From Procambarus clarkii (Eukaryota > Arthropoda > Malacostraca > Decapoda > Cambaridae), in NCBI RefSeq assembly GCF_040958095.1, contig NC_091209.1, positions 11,661,984 through 11,725,983 of the forward strand: a DNA stretch of 64,000 bases. Direction: 5' to 3'. Made by a program: the position numbers and the translations under genes. The notes below the pieces were generated by a model that had not been told where the DNA came from, did not search any database, and was given only the letters and a program-made list of their open reading frames with translations. The stretch's first letter is position 1, and the number at the start of each line of letters is the position of its first letter. Positions 22,115 to 32,261 of this stretch are shown here, one piece after another.

Positions 22115-22396
22115 GAGTTTACCAGTCTCCGTGGTGTAGTGGTTAGACACTCGCCTGGCGTTCCGCGAGCACTTTGTCATGGGTTCGTATCCTGGCCGGG
22201 GAGGATTTACTGGGCGCAAATCCTTAACTGTAGCCTCTGTTTAACTCAACAGTAAAATGTGTACTTGGTTGTAAAAATGATTCTTCGCGGCGGGGATTGT
22301 ATTCCAGGGACTTGCCCGAAATGCTACGCCTACTAGTGGCTGTACAAGAATGTAACAACTCTTGTATATATCTCCAAAAAAAAAAAAAAAAATGAG
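22115..22396 (+). mobile_element. tRNA-derived SINE (family B) with a LINE-like tail and poly-A
   Basis: The head is tRNA-like: GTGGTGTAGTGGTTAGACAC (A box) and GGGTTCGTATCCTGGCC (B box). The body is short. The tail TTGCCCGAAATGC, ACTAGTGGCT and CTTGTATATA is shared with the CR1/L2-like LINE tails at 13455, 31305 and 43165. It ends in about 15 A. The words ATTCCGGAGTCAATGAGT before it and ATTCTGGAGTCAATGAGT after it look like a target duplication of about 18 bp in the piggyBac N-terminal region. Confidence 0.8.
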
Positions 22397-22414
22397 GCTG
22401 TGAGCATTCTGGAG

Positions 22415-23123
22415 TCAATGAGTCTCTGTAACAAGATGGTCCATGAATTCTTGATCAAAATATACCATAAAATAGTCTATTTCAGCCATATCATCACGTA
22501 TATAAGGAAATAATGGTGTCACACCAACATTGGTACCATCAAACGTTGTAATTTGTGGGACAAAAGTCTCACGATCCTCCCCACACAAACACTCCTGTGG
22601 GTTTGGTTTTGGCACCAACACCACGGCCAACAGCACCACGAGCACCAAAAACACGGCGACGTCATCTCGTGCTAGAGCTGCGTATAGGTATGACAGGAGA
22701 TGAGAGTGTTCTGCGTAGTGTAGGCTTACCACGAACACCTGATATGGAGGAAACACTGTCGTCTTTGTCTTCAGGCCGCGTGACGTGCTGTCACTTGCCT
22801 TGGCATGTTGCTGGGGCAGCAAAAGTCTGCCTAGTAACATCATCGCTGCTCGTATTCAACTCGTCAACACTGCTTGTATTGAACCCTAAGTCACTGAAGC
22901 CTGAGAACGATTCATTACATGTACTATCGCTGAATAAACTGGCATCAGAGGACACACATGGTGATGGTGACTCTAACGGTGTTGACCCAGGGCGGCGAGG
23001 CAGGCCGGGTGAGGCGCGTGTACTGTTCAAACTCGTGACCTCCTCCACCCCATCCTTCCCCTCACTCATGTCAGACCTCTGTGTCAGGTCTTTTTCTGGA
23101 TTATAGTCCCATCGCTCCATCAT
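22415..23123 (-). pseudogene. piggyBac transposase, N-terminal part
   Basis: Frame 22791-23123 gives an acidic Ser-rich leader, typical of piggyBac N-termini. Frame 22415-22843 ends in FDGTNVGVTPLFPYIRDDMA, then IDYFMVYFDQEFMDHLVTET, which resembles the start of the conserved piggyBac domain. The two overlap in different frames, so one frameshift is present. Confidence 0.65.
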
Positions 23124-23440
23124 CGAACATTGTCACGTATTTCCTTCTTAGAGAGTCGTTTTGGTCCCGACAGCGGCTGACCATGGACCTGGAGCTTGTA
23201 GATGATGCCTCAGATATGGTTGCTTCCTTAAAACTGAGGCTTCCCACGGCCCTGGGGGCATGCTGGGATTTTTTTTTCAAAATGGCAGATGATCACTGGA
23301 GCCCTCATGCATCCATTTCGTATCTGCGTCACCGTGCGCCAGTTTTGAATATTACGCTATACTGTACCTATAAGATCTCCGAGGTGTGTTGCGCACACCC
23401 GTCGAGAGCCTCAAGGCGCATTTTGCAGCACAGTGATTAA

Positions 23441-23867
23441 GGGAGCAACTGAGAAGTCAAGCTCAGAAATAAAGTTTTGAGTATATTGTAGTTGAAAAAC
23501 ACTTTTCTGAAAAAGACATTCAGATGCTCCCACTCTCATTTTGTTCTGACTTCCCAGTATTCTTGAGGTTCTAGTCAGCCAACTGAAAGGTGGGCAGCTC
23601 CTTGTTATTCTGTTGTGTAGATGGTGACATCTGGTGGAGGTCAGTGTAGCAGGCGGATGAACCAGCTAGCAGTTGCAACTCGTCCTTTCAAATAGTACAT
23701 GGCAATTTGATGTATAAATCCCCTAAGGCCAATAACGTTTACTAAAATCACAGTGGCTTGCAAAATTAATGTGGTCCCATTTTTTATTCGTGGGTCCTTG
23801 GTTAGATTAGATTCAGGCAATTTAGTACGTCAGTTTATTGATGTTGGGAAGGCTTGAGAGGATGGAC
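23441..23867. other. Stretch without recognised features
   Basis: No frame or family recognised between the piggyBac end and the inverted repeat. Confidence 0.35.
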
Positions 23868-24095
23868 TTAGTTAGCAGAGTGATACTTGACACTCTCTTA
23901 GAGGCTGAAAAGAGCTTGTATGGGGTTTTGAGTGTAGATGAATGAACCTGAATCTCCATTTTCCCATTATGGCCTAACAGGATATTTGCAAGATCCCCGC
24001 TGCTCTTAGAAATAAATATCCATCTAACCTGGCTGTGTCTGGTCTTGCCCTTAGGAAGAACAGGATATTGCTTAAGGAAGCAATTAAGTGATGTT
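23868..24095. repeat. Right member of the 4.7-kb-spaced inverted repeat
   Basis: Reverse-complement partner of 18925-19195; see the shared words noted there. Confidence 0.65.
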
Positions 24096-25555
24096 CAGAA
24101 AGGAGATTTTCATCTACACTCTAAGCCGTTTTTATTTTCTACAATTTTAGTGTAATAATTTTTATGAGTAATGAAGGGGTTTGTGTTTTGAACTGGTTGA
24201 AATCAGTTGGATAATAGTGGCTCATAAGGAAATGTACTTATTTTTATGAATCCAAATGGTTTGTGATACATTATGCATATTGTATAAGTCTGCCAATACT
24301 GTATTGATAATGAATGTAAAGTGATAACATCATTTTTATTTGCTCAGTTCCTCTATACAGACTGCTTGAAGATCTCCTAAAGAGAATACTTGCTCCATTT
24401 CATTTGGCATGGGAGTGTAGAAGTTGAGTGACTTACCTCATATTTTTACAATTTGGTTATATGGGTGATATTTAACTTAGTTCAGTATCACTTTTTGGAT
24501 ATATAAAGTAATATGCTCCACCTCTGGTGCTGAAGCTAAAAAAATATGATTTTGCAAACCTCTGACGTACTGTGTGTATGTGTTTGTATGTATGTATGTA
24601 TGTATATATATACACACAGTATATACTGTACTTTAATAGGTCTTAAGAAAATAAGACAAATAAGTGAACTTTTTTATATATACTGTACTGTATTGGGTTA
24701 TGGTGATGGGTGTACAATTATGGTTAAATAACATTACATTTTAAATTTGTTGGTAACGTATAGTGTATGCTTCCAATATTAATGTCCTTTAACAGTCAGG
24801 TGATGTGGTGTACACACACATTTTTTAAATTAATTATAAGAAATATATTGTACAGTAATTTTTTTTTTTTTTTTAGGAAAAGCAAATAAGTATTTTACAC
24901 TTTTTGTCTGTATTTGAATTTAAGAATCTTTAATAAATACAATTCACTTAATAACAAATTGGCCTCATCAGTCAGAGGTCTTGATATTGCTCATTATTCC
25001 CATCTTATGATGACTTAAGTATTTGAGATAATAAAAAGTATCATTATCAAAAAGTTCCTTATTGTCCTTCTGATATGTGGTCAGTGATGGTAGGATTTTC
25101 ACATTATTTTCACATTTGGCTTTGAGTGAATATAAAAAGCTTGTAACTGAACAACACACTTAGAAGCTCCCTAAGACAAGATCTATCTTGGTCCCAAGGT
25201 GATCATGCCAGTCTGGGTATGGTGACACTGTACCACTGTGATATTAATTTTATCAAGTATCACTGCCACCTGGCCTCTGGCTGGGCTCTGGGAGTAGAAG
25301 AACTCCCGAAACCCTCTCCAGGTATACCTCATGCTGCTGCTAAAGAGGCACTGGAGTCAAGCTCAGTACAATCCAAAGTGGTCATGGGAAGGTTCTCATA
25401 AACAACATTTGTCCAACTCTACAAGGACCACCACATGTCCATCTGGCTACCCGCAACCACCATCAGATGGCAGCATCCACACCAACACCCATTTCCCTGC
25501 CTTGAGCTTCATCACATTCTGACTTACCAAAAGCAAAAATTTTGCACAGAGAGTA
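24096..25555. other. Stretch without recognised genes
   Basis: AT-rich, with a (GTAT)n-like run near 24584-24606 and a T-run at 24859-24875. At 25219-25401 there is a 60-codon frame of unknown nature, without homology that I recognise. Confidence 0.35.
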
Positions 25556-25865
25556 AGAACATAAGAATTAACGACACTGCAGAAAACCGAATGGCCCATA
25601 TGAGGCAGCTTCTATTTATACCCACCCAAACTCAATCATATATATAGTACGTATGTCTAACCTTTGTTTGATACAAACCATCGATCCCATGTGTATTATG
25701 TTATCTAGTAATTTGTTTCATAAATCGACAACCTGTTGGCTAACAGGTTGTCGGTTTTTTAAACTATTTACTCATCATTATTTATCTTCTGACTGTAAAC
25801 TCCAGTTTATATCCATAGTTTCAAGTTTCATTTTGTGTTTATATTTTGTGTTTTATTTTGTGTAG
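25556..25865 (+). repeat. Dispersed decapod-type repeat (AACATAAGAA family)
   Basis: It begins AGAACATAAGAATTAACG and has CCCATATGAGGCAGCTTC, TTTATACCCACCCAA and AAATCGACAACCTGTT, then TTTATATCCATAGTTTC. I recognise this family from decapod genomes. A short piece of it lies at 38040-38100. The ACAACCTGTT/AACAGGTTGT hairpin at 25729-25753 is within it. Confidence 0.55.
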
Positions 25866-26133
25866 GAAGTGGTGGTGATGGGACTGATGGTTGTGAGGAA
25901 AGTGGTGGTGGTGAGGGAAGTGGTGGTGGTGAAGGAAAATGTGGTGGTGATGAGGAGAGTGGTTGTGGTGAGGGGAGTGGTGGTGGTGAAGGAAAATGTG
26001 GTGGTGATGAGGGGAGTGGTTGTGGTGAGGGGAGTGGTGGTGGTGAAGGAAAATGTGGTGGTGATGAGGGGAGTGGTGGTGGCGAAGGAAAATGTGGTGG
26101 TGATGAGGGGAGTGGTGGTGGTGAAGGGAATGG
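25866..26133. repeat. GGT-rich minisatellite, ~54-bp period
   Basis: Units of GGTGGTGAAGGAAAATGTGG plus GTGATGAGGGGAGTGG type repeat about five times. All three + frames and two - frames are open for 100-128 codons because of composition. The frame 25835-26179 would read Gly/Glu-rich with Cys and follows an acceptor-like TTATTTTGTGTAG at 25865, so a real exon is not excluded. Confidence 0.8.
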
Positions 26134-26293
26134 CAGTACCATCTCTTCTATTGACCAACCAGACTTTATGGCCACTTAGGAAGACAGGGACTGGCTCTAT
26201 CTACTCAGAGACAGATGCAATTCAGTTGTTTATTCAGAACAAAAAATTAAATTAGTATTAACCATTCGAGTACAATGGATATAGTTACATATA

Positions 26294-27283
26294 TAGTGGT
26301 ACCTTGAGTTACGAACCCGATTTCTTCGGAAAATTTGAATTGGGGTTACGAACTTTACCTCGGGATACGAGTTTGTTGATATGCGTATGGCCGACCTAGC
26401 ACGTGGTGGCACAGCAATCGCGCCTCAGTTTACCAGTGCCTCCTGCCCGAATTCTTCGCAAGGATTTACTGGGTTTTTTTTTCGGATTTTTGGCTATTTG
26501 AACTTAAAAGTTGTTTTTATGTATCTCGCCATAGGTCCCAATAAAACCAGTAGTAAGGTTCAAGGCAAGAAAACACATGTGAAAATGACCATAGAGGAAA
26601 AACAAGAGATCATTCGTAAACATGAAAATGGTACATGTGTTGTGGAATTAGCTAGGCAGTATAACAAATTTTCAGGGGAGGAGGAGGAGGAGGAGGCAGT
26701 AGAGGATGTCCCTTCCTCATTAAGAAAATGTGTGCAGTATGGGAAGAACTGCTAAGTTTTGCTGAAAAGAATCACCCAGATAAAGCTTTAACAGGCCGTT
26801 GCATTGATCTTATTAATGACACTGTGATGTCTCACTACAGACAAGTGTTACAAAGAAGGGAAAAATAATTTTCAAGATAAACAATGAGAAAATCATGCAG
26901 TGAGCCAGAAGTAGGTCCTAGTGGTATGCAGGCAAAACGTGCCAGTGTGTACCCCAGAGAAGTCATCACTGCCTGATGTTATAATGGAAGGGGACTCCCC
27001 TTCCAAACAGTAACACCTCTCCTCCTCCTCCCCCTCCTCACCATCTAACATATGCCAACAGGAGTCATCAGTAAAGGTAAGTAATAACTTGTACATACTT
27101 TTGTAGTGATGATTTGGGTGAATTAGGTATAAAATTTACTTTGAAAGGAATTTTTGGGGGAGTCAGGAACGGATTAATTCATTTCCCATTATTTCTTATG
27201 AGGAAATTCGCTTTGGTTTACAAATTTTCGGGTTACGAACTGTTTCCAGGAACGGATTAAATTCGTAAAATGAGGTGCCCCTG
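26294..27283 (+). mobile_element. Tigger (pogo) deletion derivative, copy 2
   Basis: The left end GTGGTACCTTGAGTTACG and right end GAGGTGCCCCTG are inverted and flanked by TA. The + frame 26381-26755 has VQGKKTHVKMTIEEKQEIIR, NGTCVVELARQYNK and then SGEEEEEEAVEDVPSS, the same jump over the transposase core as copy 1. A later block, SHYRQVLQRRE-like near 26835, is frameshifted. This copy is less truncated at its 5' end than copy 1. Confidence 0.8.
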
Positions 27284-27663
27284 TACTAGTTGTACAGGAT
27301 TTTAAACATAAGACAGTTTAATCGGATTAAAAGTGTACATGATCATACATCTGAATTTTTATTCAAAGGAAATGTTCATTGCCATGCCAGCCCCGATAAA
27401 AGTACGAGACTGCGTTTCGGGCTGACCATCTTGGCGACAGAATGCAGCTGGGTCAGGTATTCGATTTCAATAGTCGGTTTGGTGAATGTAACTGTTGACA
27501 CAGCCATCCAAATTCTAGCACCGCTAAACATACATTATGAACGGGAGGGTTCCATAATCTGACGGAGAACGGCAGTACATTAACATAAAGAGTTAAAGAA
27601 GCTGTAGAATGCCTATTGACCCATACAAGACAGCTTTTTATATCCACCCAAACATACACACAC

Positions 27664-27704
<41 letters not shown>
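27284..27704. other. Unassigned stretch ending in (TA)n
   Basis: It includes a small piece like the AACATAAGAA-family repeat (CCTATTGACCCATACAAGACAGC and on, near 27610-27660) and (TA)n from about 27670. Confidence 0.4.
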
Positions 27705-27707
<3 letters not shown>

Positions 27708-28080
27708 GTACCTAGTAGCCAGAACGCACTTCTCAGCCTACTATGCAAGGCCCGATTTGCCTAATAAGCCAAGTTTTCATGTTTTAATTGTTTTTCGACT
27801 ACCTAACCTACCTAACCTAACCTAACCTAACTTTTTTGGCTACCTAACCTATAAAGATAAGTTAGGTTAGGTTAGGTAGGGTTGGTTAGGTTCGGTCATA
27901 TATCAACGTTAATTTTAACTCCAATAAAAAAAAATTGACCTCATACATAATGAAATGGGTAGCTTTATCATTTCATAAGAAAAAAATTTGAGAAAATATA
28001 TTAATTCATGAAAACTTGGCTTATTAGGCAAATCAGGCCTTGCATAGTAGGCTGAGAAGTACGTTCTGGCTACTAGGTAC

Positions 28081-28083
<3 letters not shown>
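27705..28083 (+). mobile_element. MITE T, copy 1
   Basis: About 80-bp terminal inverted repeats begin GTCGTACCTAGTAGCCAGAA and end in the complement. The interior has (CCTAA)n followed by (TTAGG)n head-to-head, then ATATCAACGTTAATTTTAAC. It is flanked by (TA)n on both sides and has no coding frame. A TA target would fit a mariner-like mobiliser. Confidence 0.85.
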
Positions 28084-28139
<56 letters not shown>

Positions 28140-28142
<3 letters not shown>

Positions 28143-28524
28143 GTACCTAGTAGCCAGAACTCACTTCTCAGCCTACTATGCAAGGCCCAATTTGCCTAAT
28201 AAGCCAAGTTTTCATGAATTAGTTGTTTTTCGACTACCTAACCTACCTAACCTAACCTAACCTAAGTTTTTCGGCTACCTAACCGAACCTAACCTATAAA
28301 GATAGGTTAGGTTAGGTTAGGTAGGGTTGGTTAGGTTCGGTCATATATCTACGTTAATTTTAACTCCAATAACAAAAAATTGACCTCATACATAATGAAA
28401 TGGATAGCTTTATCATTTAAAAAGGAAAAAATAGAGAAAATATATTAATTCAGGAAAACTTGGCTTATTAGGCAAATCTGGCCATGCATAGTAGGCTGAG
28501 AAGTGCGTTCTGGCTACTAGGTAC

Positions 28525-28527
<3 letters not shown>
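28140..28527 (+). mobile_element. MITE T, copy 2
   Basis: Same ends and orientation as copy 1, separated from it by about 55 bp of (TA)n. Confidence 0.85.
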
Positions 28528-28557
<30 letters not shown>

Positions 28558-28560
<3 letters not shown>

Positions 28561-28947
28561 GTACCTAGTAGCCAGAACTCACTTTTCAGCCTACTATTCA
28601 AGGCCTGATTTGCCTAATAAGCCAAGTTTTCCTGAATTAATATATTTACTATAATTTTTTTCTTATGAAATGATAAAGCAACCCTTTTCTCTATGTATGA
28701 GGTCAATTTTTTTTTATTGGAGTTAAAATTAACGTAGATATATGACCGAACCTAACCAACCCTACCTAACCTAACCTAACCTATATTTATAGGTAAGGTT
28801 AGGTTAGGTAGCCAAAAAAAGCTAGGTTTGGTTAGGTTAGGTAGGTTAGGTAGACGAAAAAACATTAATTCATGAAAACTTGGCTTATTAGGCAAATCGG
28901 GCCTTGAATAGTAGGCTGAGAAGTGCGTTCTGGCTATTAGGTACGAC
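28558..28947 (-). mobile_element. MITE T, copy 3 (inverted)
   Basis: Opposite orientation to copies 1, 2 and 4. It shares private differences with the copy at 55159-55549 (CTACTATTC in the end, a TATATTTATAGG centre, AGCCAAAAAAAGCTAGG), so the two form a subfamily. Confidence 0.85.
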
Positions 28948-28969
28948 ATATATATATATATATATATAT

Positions 28970-29356
28970 GTCGTACCTAGTAGCCAGAATGCACTTCTCG
29001 GCCTACTATGCAAGGCCTGATTTGCCTAATAAGCCAAGTTTTCATGAATTAATGTTTTTTCGACTACCTAACCTACCTAACCTAACCTAACCTACCTTTT
29101 TCGGCAACCTAACCCAACCTAACCTATAAAGATAGGCTAGGTTAGGTTAGGTAGGGTTGGTTAGGTTCGGTCATATATCTACGTTAATTTTAACTACAAT
29201 AAAACAAAATTGACCTCAGACATAATGAAATGGGTAGCTTTATCATTTCATAAGAAAAAAATATAGAGAAAATATATTAATTCAGGAAAACTTGGCTTAT
29301 TAGGCAAATCGGGCCTTGCATAGTAGGCTGAGAAGTGCGTTCTGGCTACTAGGTAC

Positions 29357-29359
<3 letters not shown>
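28970..29359 (+). mobile_element. MITE T, copy 4
   Basis: Same orientation as copies 1 and 2, and separated from copy 3 by 22 bp of (TA)n. Confidence 0.85.

Positions 29360-29440
<81 letters not shown>
29360..29440. repeat. (TA)n array
   Basis: About 80 bp of pure TA, closing the four-copy MITE T cluster. Shorter (TA)n tracts at 28084-28139, 28528-28557 and 28948-28969 separate the copies. Confidence 0.95.
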
Positions 29441-29443
<3 letters not shown>

Positions 29444-29907
29444 GACCTCTAATACATAAATGCGTTGGTTACGATTAAACAGTAGAAAATAAGGATGCTT
29501 GAAGGGTTTTAAGTTTATCTGTCAAAGGATGGTGAGATTGTTAGTGTGGCGAAGCGTCAAGCCACATCCAGCCAGGTAAATTATATAAACAGTTGACATG
29601 ATTTACGTCAACTGTCCTTGCACTGTTGACGTAAATTAAATTATTAGACGTAAATTCCCCCCCCCCCCCCCCATGTCCTTGCTCCACCTGAAGGGGGGGT
29701 GGGCGCGGTACTGTATACTGACAACATCCTGGCTACAATGACCGCCTCTGTGTAATCATTTAATTGTCGAGACAAATGTGTGAATATAAGTAAACCTTAC
29801 TCCATAGATCATCAACAGCTTGCGGTTAATTCTTTTCCTTGAGGCTATTGCCTCAGCAATCATCTTTGTCTCAGTATCATAACAGCAGAGAGACGGCGAA
29901 GGGGTCC
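29441..29907. other. Stretch without recognised genes
   Basis: It has a small perfect hairpin ACAGTTGAC/GTCAACTGT near 29590-29618 and a C-run at 29657-29672. Nothing else was recognised. Confidence 0.4.
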
Positions 29908-30609
29908 ATAGAATTACCCCAATCATCCCAAATCAGGCCAAAACTACCCAAAACGTATTAGCATTACGTAAGTAATGAAGAAATATGGTATATTTACTTA
30001 CTATAATGTTGGTGCTACACGTAGAACATGATCAAACCTATTTTTTCTCTGAAATAATCTAATTTCATAACGAAATGAGACGTAAATATGTGAGAGGTGA
30101 CGCCATAGGAAGTCGACGGTCCAAGCGACAATTGTGTGGAGCGACTTATCCAAGATATATGGTCGCCTGGAGAGTGTTTGCTGCCATAACAGCCTCCTGT
30201 ACACAGTGATCCAGTCGTCGTATTTCATGGCTCAAATTGTCGCAAATTTAATTGGTAATATTAACAAGTAGAATGTGTATTTATAATAATATTTTTCATA
30301 AACAGCCACAAAATATTTAATATTTATTAAAAAAAAGTGTCTGGAAGTTAAATCAATTCCACATGACAATAAATTTGTTATATAGATACTAGCGTTATTC
30401 GTTGGTATGCGTTCGCTATTTAAACTACTCCAGTCCTTTTCGTTCATAGAACACCGAACCCTACACGCTCTCTGATATATTGCTTAATTAACAAATATTC
30501 ACAAATAAAGATTATATTTATATATGTTATCAGAAAGGCAGATATAAAATAGTTTGTGTTAATGCATCACAGAGATTATACCTTATTAGAGAGGAAAAAT
30601 ATTCATATT

Positions 30610-31098
30610 TTATCACCTGCTCTGGTGACTCTCTATTACTCCCTTATCTATCCTTATCTCAACTATGGTATTTGTGCTTGGGGTTCTACTACCCAAAATC
30701 ACTTACGTCCTCTAATTACCCAACACAAAGCCGCTATTAGAACAATATCCAACTCTGGCCCCAGACATCACTCGGTACCCCTACTCAAATCTCTTAATAT
30801 GTTAGATATTAAGTCACTGCACATTCTCTCATGTGTATTATACATATATAAAACGCTAAACTATAATGCCAATCCTGATCTTAAAAGCTTCATAGAAGGT
30901 TGTAACAGAACCCATGAGCACCACACCAGAAATAAATACAGTTTTGATATTCCTAGAGTACGTCTTAATCAAACTAGAAATGCTCTGCAAATCAAGGGGC
31001 CCAGAATGTGGAATGACCTTCCCAACCATGTTAAAGACTGTACCTCTCTCAACCAGTTTAAGATAAAAACTAAACACTACCTAATAAATTCCCTGTAA
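30610..31098 (+). pseudogene. C-terminal part of LINE reverse transcriptase
   Basis: The open frame reads TLYYSLIYPYLNYGICAWG, then LITQHKAAIRTI, SVPLLKSLNMLDIKSL and ending GPRMWNDLPNHVKDC and LNQFKIKTKHYLINSL. This is the conserved region after the RT thumb in CR1/L2-type LINEs. It is intact from the truncation point to its stop, suggesting a fairly recent insertion. The catalytic RT blocks were not copied. Upstream in-frame codons (30556-30609) belong to the host arm. Confidence 0.8.
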
Positions 31099-31435
31099 TC
31101 TACCTCACTCCTCTATTGTCAACCCATGTCTGTTATTTTCTTTTTTTTCTTTTTTTTTAATCAACACTGTTTGTCAACCTATTGTATTTGTGCTGCTTTT
31201 TCAGTCATGTTCCCCCTTTTTTTATCTTTATTTGTATTTGTTCTCAACATCTTTTATTCTTTATGCTCAATTAGTATTAAGTTCTAGATATTAATGTTTT
31301 TCTTGCCCGAAACGCATTGCGTAATAGTGGCTTTAGGCATTGTATGTACTAGCTCTATCTATATATCAATCCATTAATGTAACATCACTTGTATGTATAT
31401 ACCTTACCTGAATAAACATCTGAATCTAAACATCT
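30610..31435 (+). mobile_element. CR1/L2-like LINE, 5'-truncated
   Basis: The insertion is exposed by comparison with arm A', which lacks it. The coding part ends at 31098. The 3' UTR holds TTGCCCGAAACGC, ATAGTGGCTTTAGGCATTG and TACTAGCTCTATCTA, and the tail is GAATAAACATCTGAATC. Related copies: 42440-43270 and the tail at 13340-13570. Confidence 0.8.
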
Positions 31436-31959
31436 ATTTTAAACAAGGCTTCTTGGCCGACGCTCTCCCTTTCGATGGGAACTATGACCTTTTGAAAATC
31501 AATGTTAATTGAATCTATATATTATAAAAAACGAAGTTTTTTATGTCATCAGAAAGACATATAAGCTGCATGTTAATACTTTGGTATAAATATAACTGAA
31601 GTGAAAGTGAAGATATATGCCTTTTTATAGTTACTTGATGGCTCGCTCAGGGAGTTTGAAGGCCTGCACACAAGCCAATCAATTTTATAATTAATGTACA
31701 TATATGCAAAGTAACGTCAAAGGTTTTTATTTCAGAATGAAGACAGATGTAGACGATAATGTAAATACATTTCAAGGAAAACATATCTTAAATGAAAGCA
31801 AAGATATGGTCAAATAAATAGGCAATACCACACCATCGCCAGTGTCCGGACACATGAATATTCGCATTAGGTAGGTGAAAGGAAATGTACCCAACCATTT
31901 CCATTTACGCGACCAGTTTCCGTTCTTATGTTCTTACTTACATTTATTGAAATTTATCA

Positions 31960-32150
31960 TCATCATCATTTACAGAAATAAATTAACATAAAAATGTAGT
32001 AATTTTAATACACAAAACAGAAGTAGATATGTATGTAAATTATGACGCAGGATAGGATCACTATTGCAGAACTATTCGCATACTTTGCGTCATTATATAC
32101 AGTACTGGAATTTAAAAAAAATCGCGGAATTCAGAGATAACACCATCATT
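31960..32150. repeat. Block B of the large inverted duplication
   Basis: The reverse complement matches 37905-38070 (AATAGTGATCCTATCCTGC, then TTTATGTTAATTT and AATGTAAGTAAGAACATAAG). A further direct relative is at 36370-36600. Confidence 0.75.
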
Positions 32151-32261
32151 GGTGTCCAAGAAAAGTGTAAGTACTTCATTTATAATGATGTGCTGCCCGA
32201 AATCTTAGCGAAGTATCTAAAATTTGCTTACTGTAAGTAATTCATGCAAATGATTGTAAAG

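Larger units (their letters stand above)
21281..23440 (-). mobile_element. piggyBac element, deleted and split by a SINE
   Basis: TTAA bounds both sides (21281-21284, 23437-23440), the known piggyBac target. The ends are inverted: CCACTGTACTGC after the left TTAA, and TCACTGTGCTGC when the right end is read inwards. The transposase is on the minus strand in pieces: N-terminus 22415-23123 and catalytic core 21595-22076. A SINE at 22115-22396 separates them. The C-terminal third of the transposase is missing. Confidence 0.8.
29908..31925. repeat. Arm A of the large inverted duplication
   Basis: It pairs with 40575-41556. Two differences stand out: a LINE at about 30610-31435, and about 210 extra bp at 30210-30430 bounded by CCAGTC on both sides. 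Its outer 320 bp is also the arm of the foldback at 502-1152. Confidence 0.8.

Noticed and set aside
22128..22205. Functional tRNA gene
   Set aside because: A and B boxes are tRNA-like, but the sequence does not close into a cloverleaf that I can draw, and it continues into a SINE body with a LINE-like tail and poly-A.
27780..29160. Interstitial telomere or chromosome end
   Set aside because: The CCTAA/TTAGG runs are only 3-6 units, occur head-to-head, and are always inside MITE T copies at a fixed position.
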